Position numbers and translations under genes: made by a program. This document shows positions 53,859 to 61,852 of a stretch of DNA of 64,000 nucleotides, piece by piece (positions within the stretch are counted from its first letter, which is position 1; each line of letters opens with the position of its first letter). The notes below the pieces were generated by a model. That model was given only the letters and a program-made list of their open reading frames with translations. It had not been told where the DNA came from and searched no databases. The stretch comes from an uncultured Curtobacterium sp. (GTDB taxonomy: Bacteria > Actinomycetota > Actinomycetes > Actinomycetales > Microbacteriaceae). The DNA lies in assembly GCA_913778205.1 (NCBI GenBank), contig CAJYUW010000052.1, positions 1 to 64,000 on the forward strand, given 5' to 3'.

Positions 53859-55478
53859 ATGTTCACCTTCATTCTGCAGATCCGGCAGATGGTCGAAGGG
53901 CACCCCGAGTTCTACCTGTTCGCCGTGTACTCCGCGGTGATCTGGTTGCTCTGGCTGCTCAAGGTCATCCTGTCCGCCCGCTACCGCCCCTACACCGGTG
54001 TCTTCACCGGCACCACGAGCGTCGTCGTCCCCGTCGTGGACGAACCGATCGACCTCTTCCGCGACGTGATCGGCCGCATGGTCGAGCAGCGGCCGGGCGA
54101 GATCATCGTCGTCATCAACGGCGCGAAGAACGAAGCCCTCGAGATGGTCTGCGACGAGTTCGCCCCGCTCGTCCGCTGGACCCACACGCCCATCCCGGGC
54201 AAGCGCAACGCCGTCAAGGTCGGCACCGAGATGTCCAACGGCGACATCACGATCCTCGTGGACTCCGACACCGTGTGGACCCCCGGCACGCTGTCCGAGC
54301 TGCTCAAGCCGTTCGCCGACGAGTCCGTCGGCGGCGTCACCACCCGCCAGCGCATCCTCGAACCGACCCGCAGCTGGATCACCCGCTGGGCCGACTGGCT
54401 CGAGAACTCGCGGGCGCTCTACTCGATGCCCGCGCAGAGCGTCCTCGGCCAGATCGGGTGCCTGCCCGGTCGCACGATCGCCTTCCGCCGGAACATCCTC
54501 GTCCGCGTCATGGACAAGTTCATGCACGAGAAGTTCATGGGCGTCTTCCTCGAGGTCTCCGACGACCGCACGCTGACGAACCTCACGCTCAAGGAGGGGT
54601 ACCGGACCGTCTACCAGTACACGTCGCTGGTCTACACGGACGCCCCGCTCCAGGTGAAGAAGCTCTTCAAGCAGCAGCTCCGCTGGGCCCGTGGCTCGCA
54701 GTACAACACGCTGCGGATGCTCCCGTGGATGATCGGGCACGCGCCGATCCTGGCGGCCTTCTTCATCACGGACATCATCCTGCCGTTCATGCTCTTCGGC
54801 GTGATCGCCGGCTGGATCTACCGCGCGCTCACCGGGCAGGGCGAGAACCTGTACCAGGGGATCCTCCAGCAGTACGGGTTCTCCACCGGGTTCGTCTACG
54901 TCGCCGCGCTCATGGTCGTCTCGAGCGTGCTGAGCATGGCGATCCGCCAGATCCGACACCTGTCCGAGAAACCGAGCGACTTCTTCCGGCTGCCGATGTT
55001 CATCATCGTGTCGACGTTCTTCCTCATGCCGATCCGGCTGATCGGGTTCTTCCGCCTGGCGCACGCGTCCGGTTGGGGGACCCGAGCCGGGGCATACGCC
55101 GGCGGACCGATGGAGGAGGAGCCCGCGCAGCCGCAGGTCTCCGCCCGGACGCCGGTCAGCCCGCACCTCGCCGGCCAGACGCCGGTCAGCCCGGTCGACG
55201 CACCGCGGTACTCCGACGAACAGGGCGCCGCCGACCGCGCGTTCGACGAGATCTTCGGCGTGGGTGCCAGCGCCCGCCGGACGGAGTTCGACGAAGGAGC
55301 GGACGCCACGACCAACTCGACGTCGACGGTCCTCGCCACCCGACGCCAGCCGTCGCCGGCCAGCGCGACCCGCGCCGCCGCGAAGCCGGCGAAGGTCCGC
55401 CGCTACAACCCGTACGCCGCGATCCCGTACGTGATCGGCATCGCGATCTTCGCCCTGGAGGCGTTCCTCATTGTCTGA
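53859..55478 (+). CDS. Processive family 2 glycosyltransferase (hyaluronan/cellulose-synthase-like)
   Basis: 539 residues. One helix near 18-38, GT-A domain (55-280), several helices (about 285-440), then a disordered tail and a final helix (YAAIPYVIGIAIFALEAFLIV). Key residues: DSD at 135-137, SDD at 234-236 and QQLRW at 272-276, the processive QxxRW motif. It should polymerise a UDP-sugar and secrete the chain. A UDP-glucose dehydrogenase in the operon suggests a uronic-acid polymer. ATG 53859 has CAGGG. The GH26 start overlaps its stop by 8 bp. Confidence 0.87.
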   Translation: MFTFILQIRQMVEGHPEFYLFAVYSAVIWLLWLLKVILSARYRPYTGVFTGTTSVVVPVVDEPIDLFRDVIGRMVEQRPGEIIVVINGAKNEALEMVCDEFAPLVRWTHTPIPGKRNAVKVGTEMSNGDITILVDSDTVWTPGTLSELLKPFADESVGGVTTRQRILEPTRSWITRWADWLENSRALYSMPAQSVLGQIGCLPGRTIAFRRNILVRVMDKFMHEKFMGVFLEVSDDRTLTNLTLKEGYRTVYQYTSLVYTDAPLQVKKLFKQQLRWARGSQYNTLRMLPWMIGHAPILAAFFITDIILPFMLFGVIAGWIYRALTGQGENLYQGILQQYGFSTGFVYVAALMVVSSVLSMAIRQIRHLSEKPSDFFRLPMFIIVSTFFLMPIRLIGFFRLAHASGWGTRAGAYAGGPMEEEPAQPQVSARTPVSPHLAGQTPVSPVDAPRYSDEQGAADRAFDEIFGVGASARRTEFDEGADATTNSTSTVLATRRQPSPASATRAAAKPAKVRRYNPYAAIPYVIGIAIFALEAFLIV

Positions 55479-57009
55479 CCTCATCCGCTCCTCCGGTGCT
55501 TGGTGGGCCCAGTCCAGCAAGCACGCCAAGCTCACCGCCCTCGGGACGACCGCGATCCTGGTGGTCCTCGGACTCATCACCTGGACCGTCTGGGTGTCGC
55601 CCTCGGGCCCGGTGTCGACCGCCGTCCACCAGGCGCTCGGCGTCACCCCGCCCAAGCAGAAGGTCTCCGCCGCCGAGCTGCAGACCCGGCTCACCGCCGC
55701 CCAGGAGAAGATCTGGGCGCTCGAGGGCAAGCTCGACTCGACGACGGCCAAGGCCGGTTCCCGTGGGGACCAGATCGCCGACCTCAAGGCGCAGATCGCC
55801 TCGCTGCAGTCGCAGCTCGGTGCTGCGCAGAACCGCACGGGAGGCACGACCACCGCGAGCGGGTCGGGTTCCGGGAACGACGCGGCCGGGTCCGGTGGTT
55901 CCGGGTCCGCTGGTTCCGGTTCCGGTTCCGTCAACACGGGCGGCTCGGGCTCCGGGTCGGGCAGTCACGGTGTCACGAACCCGAACGGCGGGCCCTCCAA
56001 GGACCCTGGCACGACGCCGGTCTCCGTGCCGACCAAGGCGCAGATCATGGCCCAGCCCACGCGGTGGTACGGGCTCTACACGGAGCAGTCGCCCTTCAAC
56101 TGGGCCGAGTACGACGAGGTCTCCCAGCAGGTCGGCAAGGCGACGAACATGGTCGGCTTCTTCCAGGGCTTCGACCAGGACTTCAACGCCAGCGCCGTCC
56201 AGCGCTCGTGGGCGAACGGCCGCCTGCCGCTCATGACGTGGGAGACCGCTCCCGCGAAGACCGGCAACGACGCGAAGTACGTCGCCGGCTACACGAACAA
56301 GGACGTCGTCTCCGGCAAGTTCGACGCGTACCTCACGAAGTACGCCAAGGCCCTCGCCGCGAACGAGCAGCCGATGGTCATCCGCCTCGACCACGAGATG
56401 AACGGCTCCTGGTACAACTGGTCCGAGGGCACCGCGCAGCAGAACGCCCCCGGCTCCTTCGTGGCCATGTGGCAGCACGTGCACGACGTCTTCCAGGCGA
56501 ACGGCGCGGACCGGTACGTCATCTGGAACTGGGCGCCGAGCCGCATCGACAAGCTCGGCAACCCGAAGTACATGCAGCTCGACTACCTGCGCGAGTACTA
56601 CCCGGGGGCGCAGTACGTCGACTGGGTGGGCATGAGCGGGTACTACCGGACCGCGTCCGAGGACCCGACGTTCGACACCACCTTCGGCAAGACGCTCGCA
56701 CAGCTCCGCGAGATCGCCCCGGACAAGAAGATCCTCCTCTCCGAGGTGGGCGCCACCGAGACCGGCACGTCGGTCACGAACGGGCAGAAGGCGAAGTGGA
56801 TCACCTCGCTGTTCGACGGCCTCGCGAACCCGGCGAACGACGACGTCATCGGCTTCTCGTACTTCAGCGAGACCGCCACGACGATCGTCGACGGCGCGCG
56901 GACCACCAACGACTGGCGACTCAACTCCCGCGCCGACAGCCTCCAGGCCTTCGTGGACGGCATCGCGCGCACCGACACCGACTACGACCTGCAGGAGGTC
57001 AAGCAGTGA
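55471..57009 (+). CDS. Membrane-tethered GH26 glycoside hydrolase
   Basis: 512 residues. A short cytoplasmic part, a membrane helix (about 23-43), a coiled coil (about 66-120), a Gly/Ser linker (125-180) and a GH26 catalytic domain (195-505). Glu309 in RLDHEMNGSWYNW is the acid/base and Glu425 in ILLSEVGATE the nucleophile. The family contains beta-mannanases and beta-1,3-xylanases. As type II membrane protein it works outside, next to the GT2 synthase, probably trimming or releasing the polymer. TTG 55471 is supported by GGAGG and by coupling to the upstream gene. Confidence 0.86.
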   Translation: MSDLIRSSGAWWAQSSKHAKLTALGTTAILVVLGLITWTVWVSPSGPVSTAVHQALGVTPPKQKVSAAELQTRLTAAQEKIWALEGKLDSTTAKAGSRGDQIADLKAQIASLQSQLGAAQNRTGGTTTASGSGSGNDAAGSGGSGSAGSGSGSVNTGGSGSGSGSHGVTNPNGGPSKDPGTTPVSVPTKAQIMAQPTRWYGLYTEQSPFNWAEYDEVSQQVGKATNMVGFFQGFDQDFNASAVQRSWANGRLPLMTWETAPAKTGNDAKYVAGYTNKDVVSGKFDAYLTKYAKALAANEQPMVIRLDHEMNGSWYNWSEGTAQQNAPGSFVAMWQHVHDVFQANGADRYVIWNWAPSRIDKLGNPKYMQLDYLREYYPGAQYVDWVGMSGYYRTASEDPTFDTTFGKTLAQLREIAPDKKILLSEVGATETGTSVTNGQKAKWITSLFDGLANPANDDVIGFSYFSETATTIVDGARTTNDWRLNSRADSLQAFVDGIARTDTDYDLQEVKQ

Positions 57010-58439
57010 CCGCTCAGAAGAAGACCCCGTCCCCGTCCTCCTCGGACGTGCGTCCCGCACCCGTCATCAGCGTCATCGGCACCGGTTACCTCGGCGCCAC
57101 GCACGCCGCAGCCATGGCCGAGATGGGCTTCGAGACCATCGGCGTGGACGTCGACCCCGCGAAGCTCGCCGCCCTCACCGCCGGCGAGGTCCCGTTCTTC
57201 GAGCCCGGCCTGCCCGAGCTCATCACCAAGCACGTGGCGAGCGGCCGACTCCGCTTCACGGCGTCGCTCCCCGAGGCCGTCGCCGCGGCGGACGTGCACT
57301 TCGTCTGCGTCGGCACCCCGCAGAAGGCCGGGTCGCACGCTGCGAACCTGTCGTACGTCGAGGCCGCCACCCGGGGTGTCGCCGAGCACCTCACCCACCC
57401 GGGCCTCATCGTCGGCAAGTCGACGGTCCCGGTGGGCACGGCGGCCCGGCTCCGCGAGCTCGTCCGCGAGTTCACCCCGGCCGGCATCGACGCCGAGCTC
57501 GTCTGGAACCCCGAGTTCCTCCGCGAGGGCAAGGCGGTCGAGGACACCCTGCACCCGGACCGCCTCGTCTGGGGCGGCGCCTCGCCCGAGGCCGACGCCG
57601 TCATCCGCGAGGTCTACGCCGCACCGATCGCCGAGGGCTGCCCGGTCATCACCACCGACCTCGCCACCGCGGAGCTCGTCAAGGTCAGTGCGAACGCGTT
57701 CCTCGCCACGAAGATCTCGTTCATCAACGCGATCTCCGAGATGTGCGCCATCACCGGAGCCGACGTGTCGACCCTCGCGGACGCCCTCGGGCACGACGCC
57801 CGGATCGGCCGGAAGTTCCTCAACGCGGGCCTCGGCTTCGGCGGCGGCTGCCTGCCGAAGGACATCCGGGCGCTCATGCACCGCGCGAACGAGCTCGGCG
57901 CGGGCCGGGTCGTCGGCCTCATGCAGCAGGTCGACGAGATCAACATGGGGCAGCGCGAACGGGTGATCGACATGGCGATCGAGGCCGTCGGGGGATCGGT
58001 CCTCAACCGCCGCGTCGCCGTCATCGGTGCCGCGTTCAAGCCCCTCACCGACGACGTCCGCGACTCGCCGGCGCTCAACGTCGCCGCTGCGCTGCACCTC
58101 CGCGGCGCCCAGGTCTCGCTGTGGGACCCGGAGGCGAACGAGACCGCCCGGCGCTCCTTCCCGACGCTGACGTACGACGCCACGAAGGAGGCCGCGATCG
58201 AGGGCGCCGACGTCGTCCTCGTGCTCACGGAGTGGGACGACATCATCGAGGCATCGCCCGTCGAGCTCGCGGCGATCGTCGGGCGCCGCGTCGTGATCGA
58301 CGCGCGCAACTGCCTCCCGGTCCAGGACTGGGTCAAGGCGGGTTGGACCGTCCGTTCCCTGGGACGGCCCACCCCGGTCACGGGTGCACCCGTGAGCGTC
58401 GCCGCGGGGGCGAACGACGTGCTGGCGACGGCACGGTAG
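57006..58439 (+). CDS. ugd: UDP-glucose 6-dehydrogenase
   Basis: 477 residues of the UDP-glucose/GDP-mannose dehydrogenase family. VISVIGTGYLGATHAAAMAEMGF is the NAD site, then FVCVGTPQ, GKSTVPVGTA, WNPEFLREGKAVEDTLHPDR, NAFLATKISFIN and the catalytic Cys in GFGGGCLPKD. Kyte-level features favour UDP-glucose (FLREGxAVxD, PDRxVxG), giving UDP-glucuronate, but GDP-mannose cannot be excluded. GTG 57006 overlaps the GH26 stop by 4 bp. It supplies the activated uronic acid for the operon's polymer. Confidence 0.9.
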   Translation: MTAQKKTPSPSSSDVRPAPVISVIGTGYLGATHAAAMAEMGFETIGVDVDPAKLAALTAGEVPFFEPGLPELITKHVASGRLRFTASLPEAVAAADVHFVCVGTPQKAGSHAANLSYVEAATRGVAEHLTHPGLIVGKSTVPVGTAARLRELVREFTPAGIDAELVWNPEFLREGKAVEDTLHPDRLVWGGASPEADAVIREVYAAPIAEGCPVITTDLATAELVKVSANAFLATKISFINAISEMCAITGADVSTLADALGHDARIGRKFLNAGLGFGGGCLPKDIRALMHRANELGAGRVVGLMQQVDEINMGQRERVIDMAIEAVGGSVLNRRVAVIGAAFKPLTDDVRDSPALNVAAALHLRGAQVSLWDPEANETARRSFPTLTYDATKEAAIEGADVVLVLTEWDDIIEASPVELAAIVGRRVVIDARNCLPVQDWVKAGWTVRSLGRPTPVTGAPVSVAAGANDVLATAR

Positions 58440-58538
58440 GTTCCCACCTCCGCAACGAGCGGGGTCCGGGCCGGGGGCGGCGCGGGCCCCGTTCCGTCGT
58501 CCCGTCCCGCGGACGGTGGGCGGGAGCGCGCCGGCGCG

Positions 58539-58593
58539 ACCGCCTGGAGGCCCGGTGCCGGTCCGTCGGGCCGGCACCGGGCCTCCAGGCGGT
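58539..58593. repeat. Dispersed palindrome, family A variant
   Basis: Perfect 23-bp arms beginning ACCGCCTGGAGGCCCGGTGC and mirrored at 58571-58593. It lies 99 bp after ugd and upstream of the stronger terminator at 58629. Confidence 0.85.
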
Positions 58594-58628
58594 TCCGCCC
58601 CGCGTCGCGACGCTGGCCGCACGCAGAG

Positions 58629-58656
58629 GGCCCCGCACCGGAACCGGTGCGGGGCC
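58629..58656. terminator. Bidirectional hairpin terminator between ugd and glnA
   Basis: GGCCCCGCACCGG-AA-CCGGTGCGGGGCC is a perfect hairpin followed by TTCG. It sits between the convergent ugd and glnA genes, 17 bp past the glnA stop. Confidence 0.85.
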
Positions 58657-58673
58657 TTCGTGGTCAGCGGTGA

Positions 58674-60098
58674 TCAGACGCCGAAGTACAGCTCGTACTC
58701 GAACGGGTGCGGACGCTGCGCGAGCGGGAGGATCTCGTTCTCACGCTTGTAGTCGATCCAGGTCTGGATGAGGTCCTCGGTGAAGACGTTGCCCTTCGTG
58801 AGGAACTCGTGGTCCGCCTCGAGTGCCTCGAGCGCCTCGTCCAGGGAGCCCGGCACCTGCGGGATGCCCTTGGCCTCCTCCGGCGGGAGCTCGTAGAGGT
58901 CCTTGTCGACCGGCTCGTGCGGCTCGATGCGGTTCTGGATGCCGTCGAGGCCCGCCATCAGCTGCGCGGCGAAGGCGAGGTACGGGTTGCCCGAGGCGTC
59001 CGGCGCGCGGAACTCGATGCGCTTGGCCTTCGGGTTCGTGCCCGTGATCGGGATGCGGATCGCAGCCGAACGGTTGCCGGCCGAGTAGACCAGGTTGACC
59101 GGCGCCTCGAAGCCCTTGACCAGGCGATGGTACGAGTTGATCGACGGGTTCGTGAACGCGAGCAGCGCCGGGGCGTGCTTGAGGATGCCGCCGATGTACC
59201 AGCGCGCGACGTCCGAGAGGCCGCCGTAGCCGTTCTCGTCGTAGAACAGCGGCTTGCCGTCGTTCCAGAGCGACTGGTGGGTGTGCATGCCCGAGCCGTT
59301 GTCGCCGAAGAGCGGCTTCGGCATGAACGTGGCGACCTTGCCCCACTGGTCTGCGGTGTTCTTGACGATGTACTTGAACTTCAGGATGTCGTCCGCGGCG
59401 TGGACCATCGTGTCGAACTTGTAGTTGATCTCCTGCTGGCCGCCGGTGCCCACCTCGTGGTGCGAGCGCTCGAGCTCGAAGCCCGCCTCGATCAGCTTGA
59501 GGGTGATGTCGTCGCGGAGGTCCGCCGTCTTGTCGACGGGGGAGACCGGGAAGTAGCCGCCCTTGTACGGGGTCTTGTTCGCGAGGTTGCCGCCCTCTTC
59601 CTCGCGGCCGGTGTTCCACGCGCCCTCTTCGGAGTCGACCGAGTAGAACGACTTGTTCTGGGTGACCGAGTAGCGGACGTCGTCGAAGATGTAGAACTCG
59701 GCCTCGGGGGCGAAGAACGCGGTGTCCGCGATGCCCGTCGACGCGAGGTACTTCTCGGCCTTCTTCGCCACCTGGCGCGGGTCGCGGCCGTAGATCTCGC
59801 CGTTCCGCGGGTTGTAGATGTCGAAGATCATGATCAGCGTGCGCTCGGCGCGGAACTGGTCGATGTAGGCCGTCGTCACGTCGGGAATGAGCTGCATGTC
59901 CGACTCGTGGATCGACGCGAAGCCGCGGATCGAGGAGCCGTCGAAGAGCTGTCCGACCGAGAAGAAGTCCTCGTCGACCGTCGACGCCGGGATGTTGAAG
60001 TGCTGCTGGACACCGGGCAGGTCCGTGAAGCGGATGTCGAGGAACTTGACGTCCGTGTCCTTGATGAAGGCGAGCACCTCGGAGGAATCGCTGAACAT
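58674..60098 (-). CDS. glnA: Glutamine synthetase type I (GlnA1)
   Basis: 474 residues, the normal GSI-beta length. Signatures: [88 protein letters not shown] and NRSAAIRIP. The adenylylation site [21 protein letters not shown] contains the Tyr near residue 400, so GlnE can control it. It makes glutamine from glutamate and ammonia. ATG 60098 has AGGAG. A double GlnR box lies 78-115 bases upstream. Confidence 0.97.
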   Translation of the reverse strand: MFSDSSEVLAFIKDTDVKFLDIRFTDLPGVQQHFNIPASTVDEDFFSVGQLFDGSSIRGFASIHESDMQLIPDVTTAYIDQFRAERTLIMIFDIYNPRNGEIYGRDPRQVAKKAEKYLASTGIADTAFFAPEAEFYIFDDVRYSVTQNKSFYSVDSEEGAWNTGREEEGGNLANKTPYKGGYFPVSPVDKTADLRDDITLKLIEAGFELERSHHEVGTGGQQEINYKFDTMVHAADDILKFKYIVKNTADQWGKVATFMPKPLFGDNGSGMHTHQSLWNDGKPLFYDENGYGGLSDVARWYIGGILKHAPALLAFTNPSINSYHRLVKGFEAPVNLVYSAGNRSAAIRIPITGTNPKAKRIEFRAPDASGNPYLAFAAQLMAGLDGIQNRIEPHEPVDKDLYELPPEEAKGIPQVPGSLDEALEALEADHEFLTKGNVFTEDLIQTWIDYKRENEILPLAQRPHPFEYELYFGV

Positions 60099-60159
60099 GT
60101 GTGTCGATCTCCTGGGGGGTAGGTGATGTCGAGAGGTGCCGCGGGTGCACCCTCCGACG

Positions 60160-60213
60160 AGGCTATTGACACCGAGTTTCCCGGACGTGACTGCTTTGTT
60201 TCGTGCGTGTTAC
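60160..60213 (-). promoter_or_regulatory. Double GlnR binding site and -10 for glnA
   Basis: Read on the minus strand: GTAAC (60213-60209), six bases, GAAAC (60202-60198), six bases, GTCAC (60191-60187), six bases, GAAAC (60180-60176). This is the exact gTnAC-n6-GAAAC-n6-gTnAC-n6-GAAAC layout of actinobacterial GlnR sites. TAGCCT (60165-60160) follows after ten bases as the likely -10. The far GTAAC box also overlaps the -35 zone of the divergent RDD gene. Confidence 0.88.
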
Positions 60214-60228
60214 GCGACGGTGGTCGCC

Positions 60229-60234
60229 TACGCT
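60229..60234 (+). promoter_or_regulatory. -10 hexamer of the RDD gene (leaderless)
   Basis: TACGCT lies seven bases before ATG 60242. The GlnR site occupies the region just upstream. Confidence 0.55.
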
Positions 60235-60241
60235 GGTGGTC

Positions 60242-60697
60242 ATGGCCCGCAGCACGTCCCCGTCGTCCTCCGCCGCAGCGCACCCGGACGGCTGGCCCGG
60301 CAAGGACCTCGGGCTGCCGGAGGATGGACCGCGCAGCGTCGGTCGGATCGGCCGTCGGGTCGTCGCGCTGCTCATCGACGGCGCCCTCGCCGACCTCGTC
60401 GCGTACGTCACGGGCGTGTGGTCCCCGGTGAACGGGTCGGGCGACATCGCGCACTCGTGGGTGCAGATCGCCATCTTCGCCGCGTTGCAGATCCTCTTCA
60501 TCTGCCTGCTCTCCGGCTCGTTCGGCCACGTGTGCGTCGGCCTGCGGGTCGTGCCGCTCCGAGGTGGCTACGTCGGGGTCTGGCGACCCGTCGTCCGGAC
60601 GGTGCTGCTCTGCCTCGTCGTGCCCGCGCTCATCATCGATCGCGACAGCCGGGGCGCGCACGACCGGATCGCCGGGACGGTGCTCGTCCGACGCTGA
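60242..60697 (+). CDS. RDD-family membrane protein
   Basis: 151 residues. The RDD start GRIGRRVVALLIDGALADLVAYV has its R...D pair in the first helix. Two further helices follow (IAIFAALQILFICLLS and TVLLCLVVPALIIDRDSRGAHDRIAGTVLV), ending in the usual DRIAGTVLVRR. The family is thought to be involved in transport or ion handling. It is divergent from glnA, as in many Microbacteriaceae. ATG 60242 is seven bases after the -10. Confidence 0.88.
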   Translation: MARSTSPSSSAAAHPDGWPGKDLGLPEDGPRSVGRIGRRVVALLIDGALADLVAYVTGVWSPVNGSGDIAHSWVQIAIFAALQILFICLLSGSFGHVCVGLRVVPLRGGYVGVWRPVVRTVLLCLVVPALIIDRDSRGAHDRIAGTVLVRR

Positions 60698-61026
60698 CGG
60701 GCCGCGGGGCGGTCGGCGGACTCGGTGCGCTGTTCCTTGGGCGGCGGGACCGACTGGGTGCGCTGGTCCTGGGGCGGCGGGCCCGGCTCTGTTCGCTGGT
60801 CGTGCAGCGGCGGGACCGACTCGGCGCGCCGGTCGTGGGGCGGCGGGCCCGCCTCGGTGCGCCGGTCGTGGGGCGGCGGGACCGCCTCGGTGCGCCGGTC
60901 GTGGAGCGGCGGGCCCGGCTCTGTTCGCTGGTCGTGCAGCGGCGGGTCGGCGGAGCGGCCGCGCCGCTGGCACGCCGAGCGGCCGTGCCACCCGGGCGCA
61001 CGTGAGCCGCGTCCAGCGCACGGCAC
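60698..61026. repeat. Gap dominated by a 33-bp tandem array
   Basis: Seven 33-bp units (60705-60935, the first degenerate) share GCGGCGGGACCGACTCGG and CGCTGGTCGT blocks; a partial eighth follows. The units could code an 11-residue repeat in one frame, but no start or ending supports a gene. The rest up to the terminator holds nothing recognised. Confidence 0.85.
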
Positions 61027-61064
61027 GCACGACGCCCCCGGCCGGTCGGCCGGGGGCGTCGTGC
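61027..61064. terminator. Bidirectional hairpin terminator between RDD and DUF4191 genes
   Basis: A perfect hairpin with arms GCACGACGCCCCCGGCC and its complement around GGTC, 23 bp past the DUF4191 stop. Confidence 0.82.
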
Positions 61065-61086
61065 AGGACGTCGGTGGGACAGCCCG

Positions 61087-61800
61087 TCAGCGCGGACGAC
61101 CCGCGCGCGCACGCATCGGGTCCATGCCCTTGGGGATCGAGGCCGCCGGGCTCTGCGTCAGCGAGTCGAGCCGGTTCGCGACCGCGAGGACCTCGTTGCG
61201 GTTGAGTGCCTTCTTGAACTTGTTCATCGCGCGCGGGAGCTTGTGGAGCGTCACCGCGTCGTCGCCGCCACCGACGTGCACGACGTGCACGGGAACGTTC
61301 GGGACGATGCGCTGCACCTTGCGGCGTTCCTCGTCCACCTGGCGGGTCAGGTTGCCGAGCTGGCCCTCGGTGATGAGCACGACGCCCGGGGTGCCGACGG
61401 CGCGGTAGACGGCGGCCTGCGATCGACCGTGGACGGCGACGGGCATCTCGCTCGAACGCCACTGGCGACGCAGCGAGTTCGACAGGACCGCCCCGACGGC
61501 GCCGGGCTGTCCTTCGATCTGGGAGTACGCGGCACGCTCGGCCAGACGACCGAGCACGATGAGGAAGAGCAGCACGCCGAGCAGGACGCCCGCGACGATC
61601 CAGAGGACGACCGCGAGCCAGTTCTGGCCCGGCAGCAGCAGCGCCAGGAGCACACCGAGGACGACGGGGACCACGAACGCGAGCGCGAACCACCAGACGG
61701 ACGTCGGGTCGGCCCGACGGGTCATCTGGAAGACCTGGTACATCTGCTTGAGACGACCCGGCTCCTTCGCCTTCGTGTCGGAAGAACTGCTGCGTGCCAT
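61087..61800 (-). CDS. DUF4191 membrane protein
   Basis: 237 residues. Two hydrophobic helices (about 37-58 and 65-85) follow a short cytoplasmic part KEPGRLKQMYQVFQMTRRADP. The C-terminal 150 residues are soluble (GQPGAVGAVLSNSLRRQW, GRSQAAVYRAVGTPGVVLITEG, VHVVHVGGGDDAVTLHKLPRAM). This is DUF4191, found beside lipA/lipB and glnA in actinobacteria; its function is unknown. ATG 61800 is six bases after TATCCT, so the message is leaderless. Confidence 0.9.
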   Translation of the reverse strand: MARSSSSDTKAKEPGRLKQMYQVFQMTRRADPTSVWWFALAFVVPVVLGVLLALLLPGQNWLAVVLWIVAGVLLGVLLFLIVLGRLAERAAYSQIEGQPGAVGAVLSNSLRRQWRSSEMPVAVHGRSQAAVYRAVGTPGVVLITEGQLGNLTRQVDEERRKVQRIVPNVPVHVVHVGGGDDAVTLHKLPRAMNKFKKALNRNEVLAVANRLDSLTQSPAASIPKGMDPMRARAGRPR

Positions 61801-61806
61801 GCACAC

Positions 61807-61812
61807 AGGATA
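61807..61812 (-). promoter_or_regulatory. -10 hexamer of the DUF4191 gene (leaderless)
   Basis: TATCCT on the minus strand is six bases before ATG 61800. Confidence 0.6.
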
Positions 61813-61852
61813 CGGCCTGGACGGGCCACCGGAGACCGGCTCGGAGGAGGCT

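Noticed and set aside
53859-55478. Cellulose synthase with a PilZ domain (c-di-GMP control)
   Set aside because: The C-terminal part lacks RxxxR and D/NxSxxG motifs of PilZ.
60738-60935. Coding repeat protein (11-residue units)
   Set aside because: No start with a promoter or ribosome site, no ordered flanking domain, and it lies directly between a stop and a terminator.
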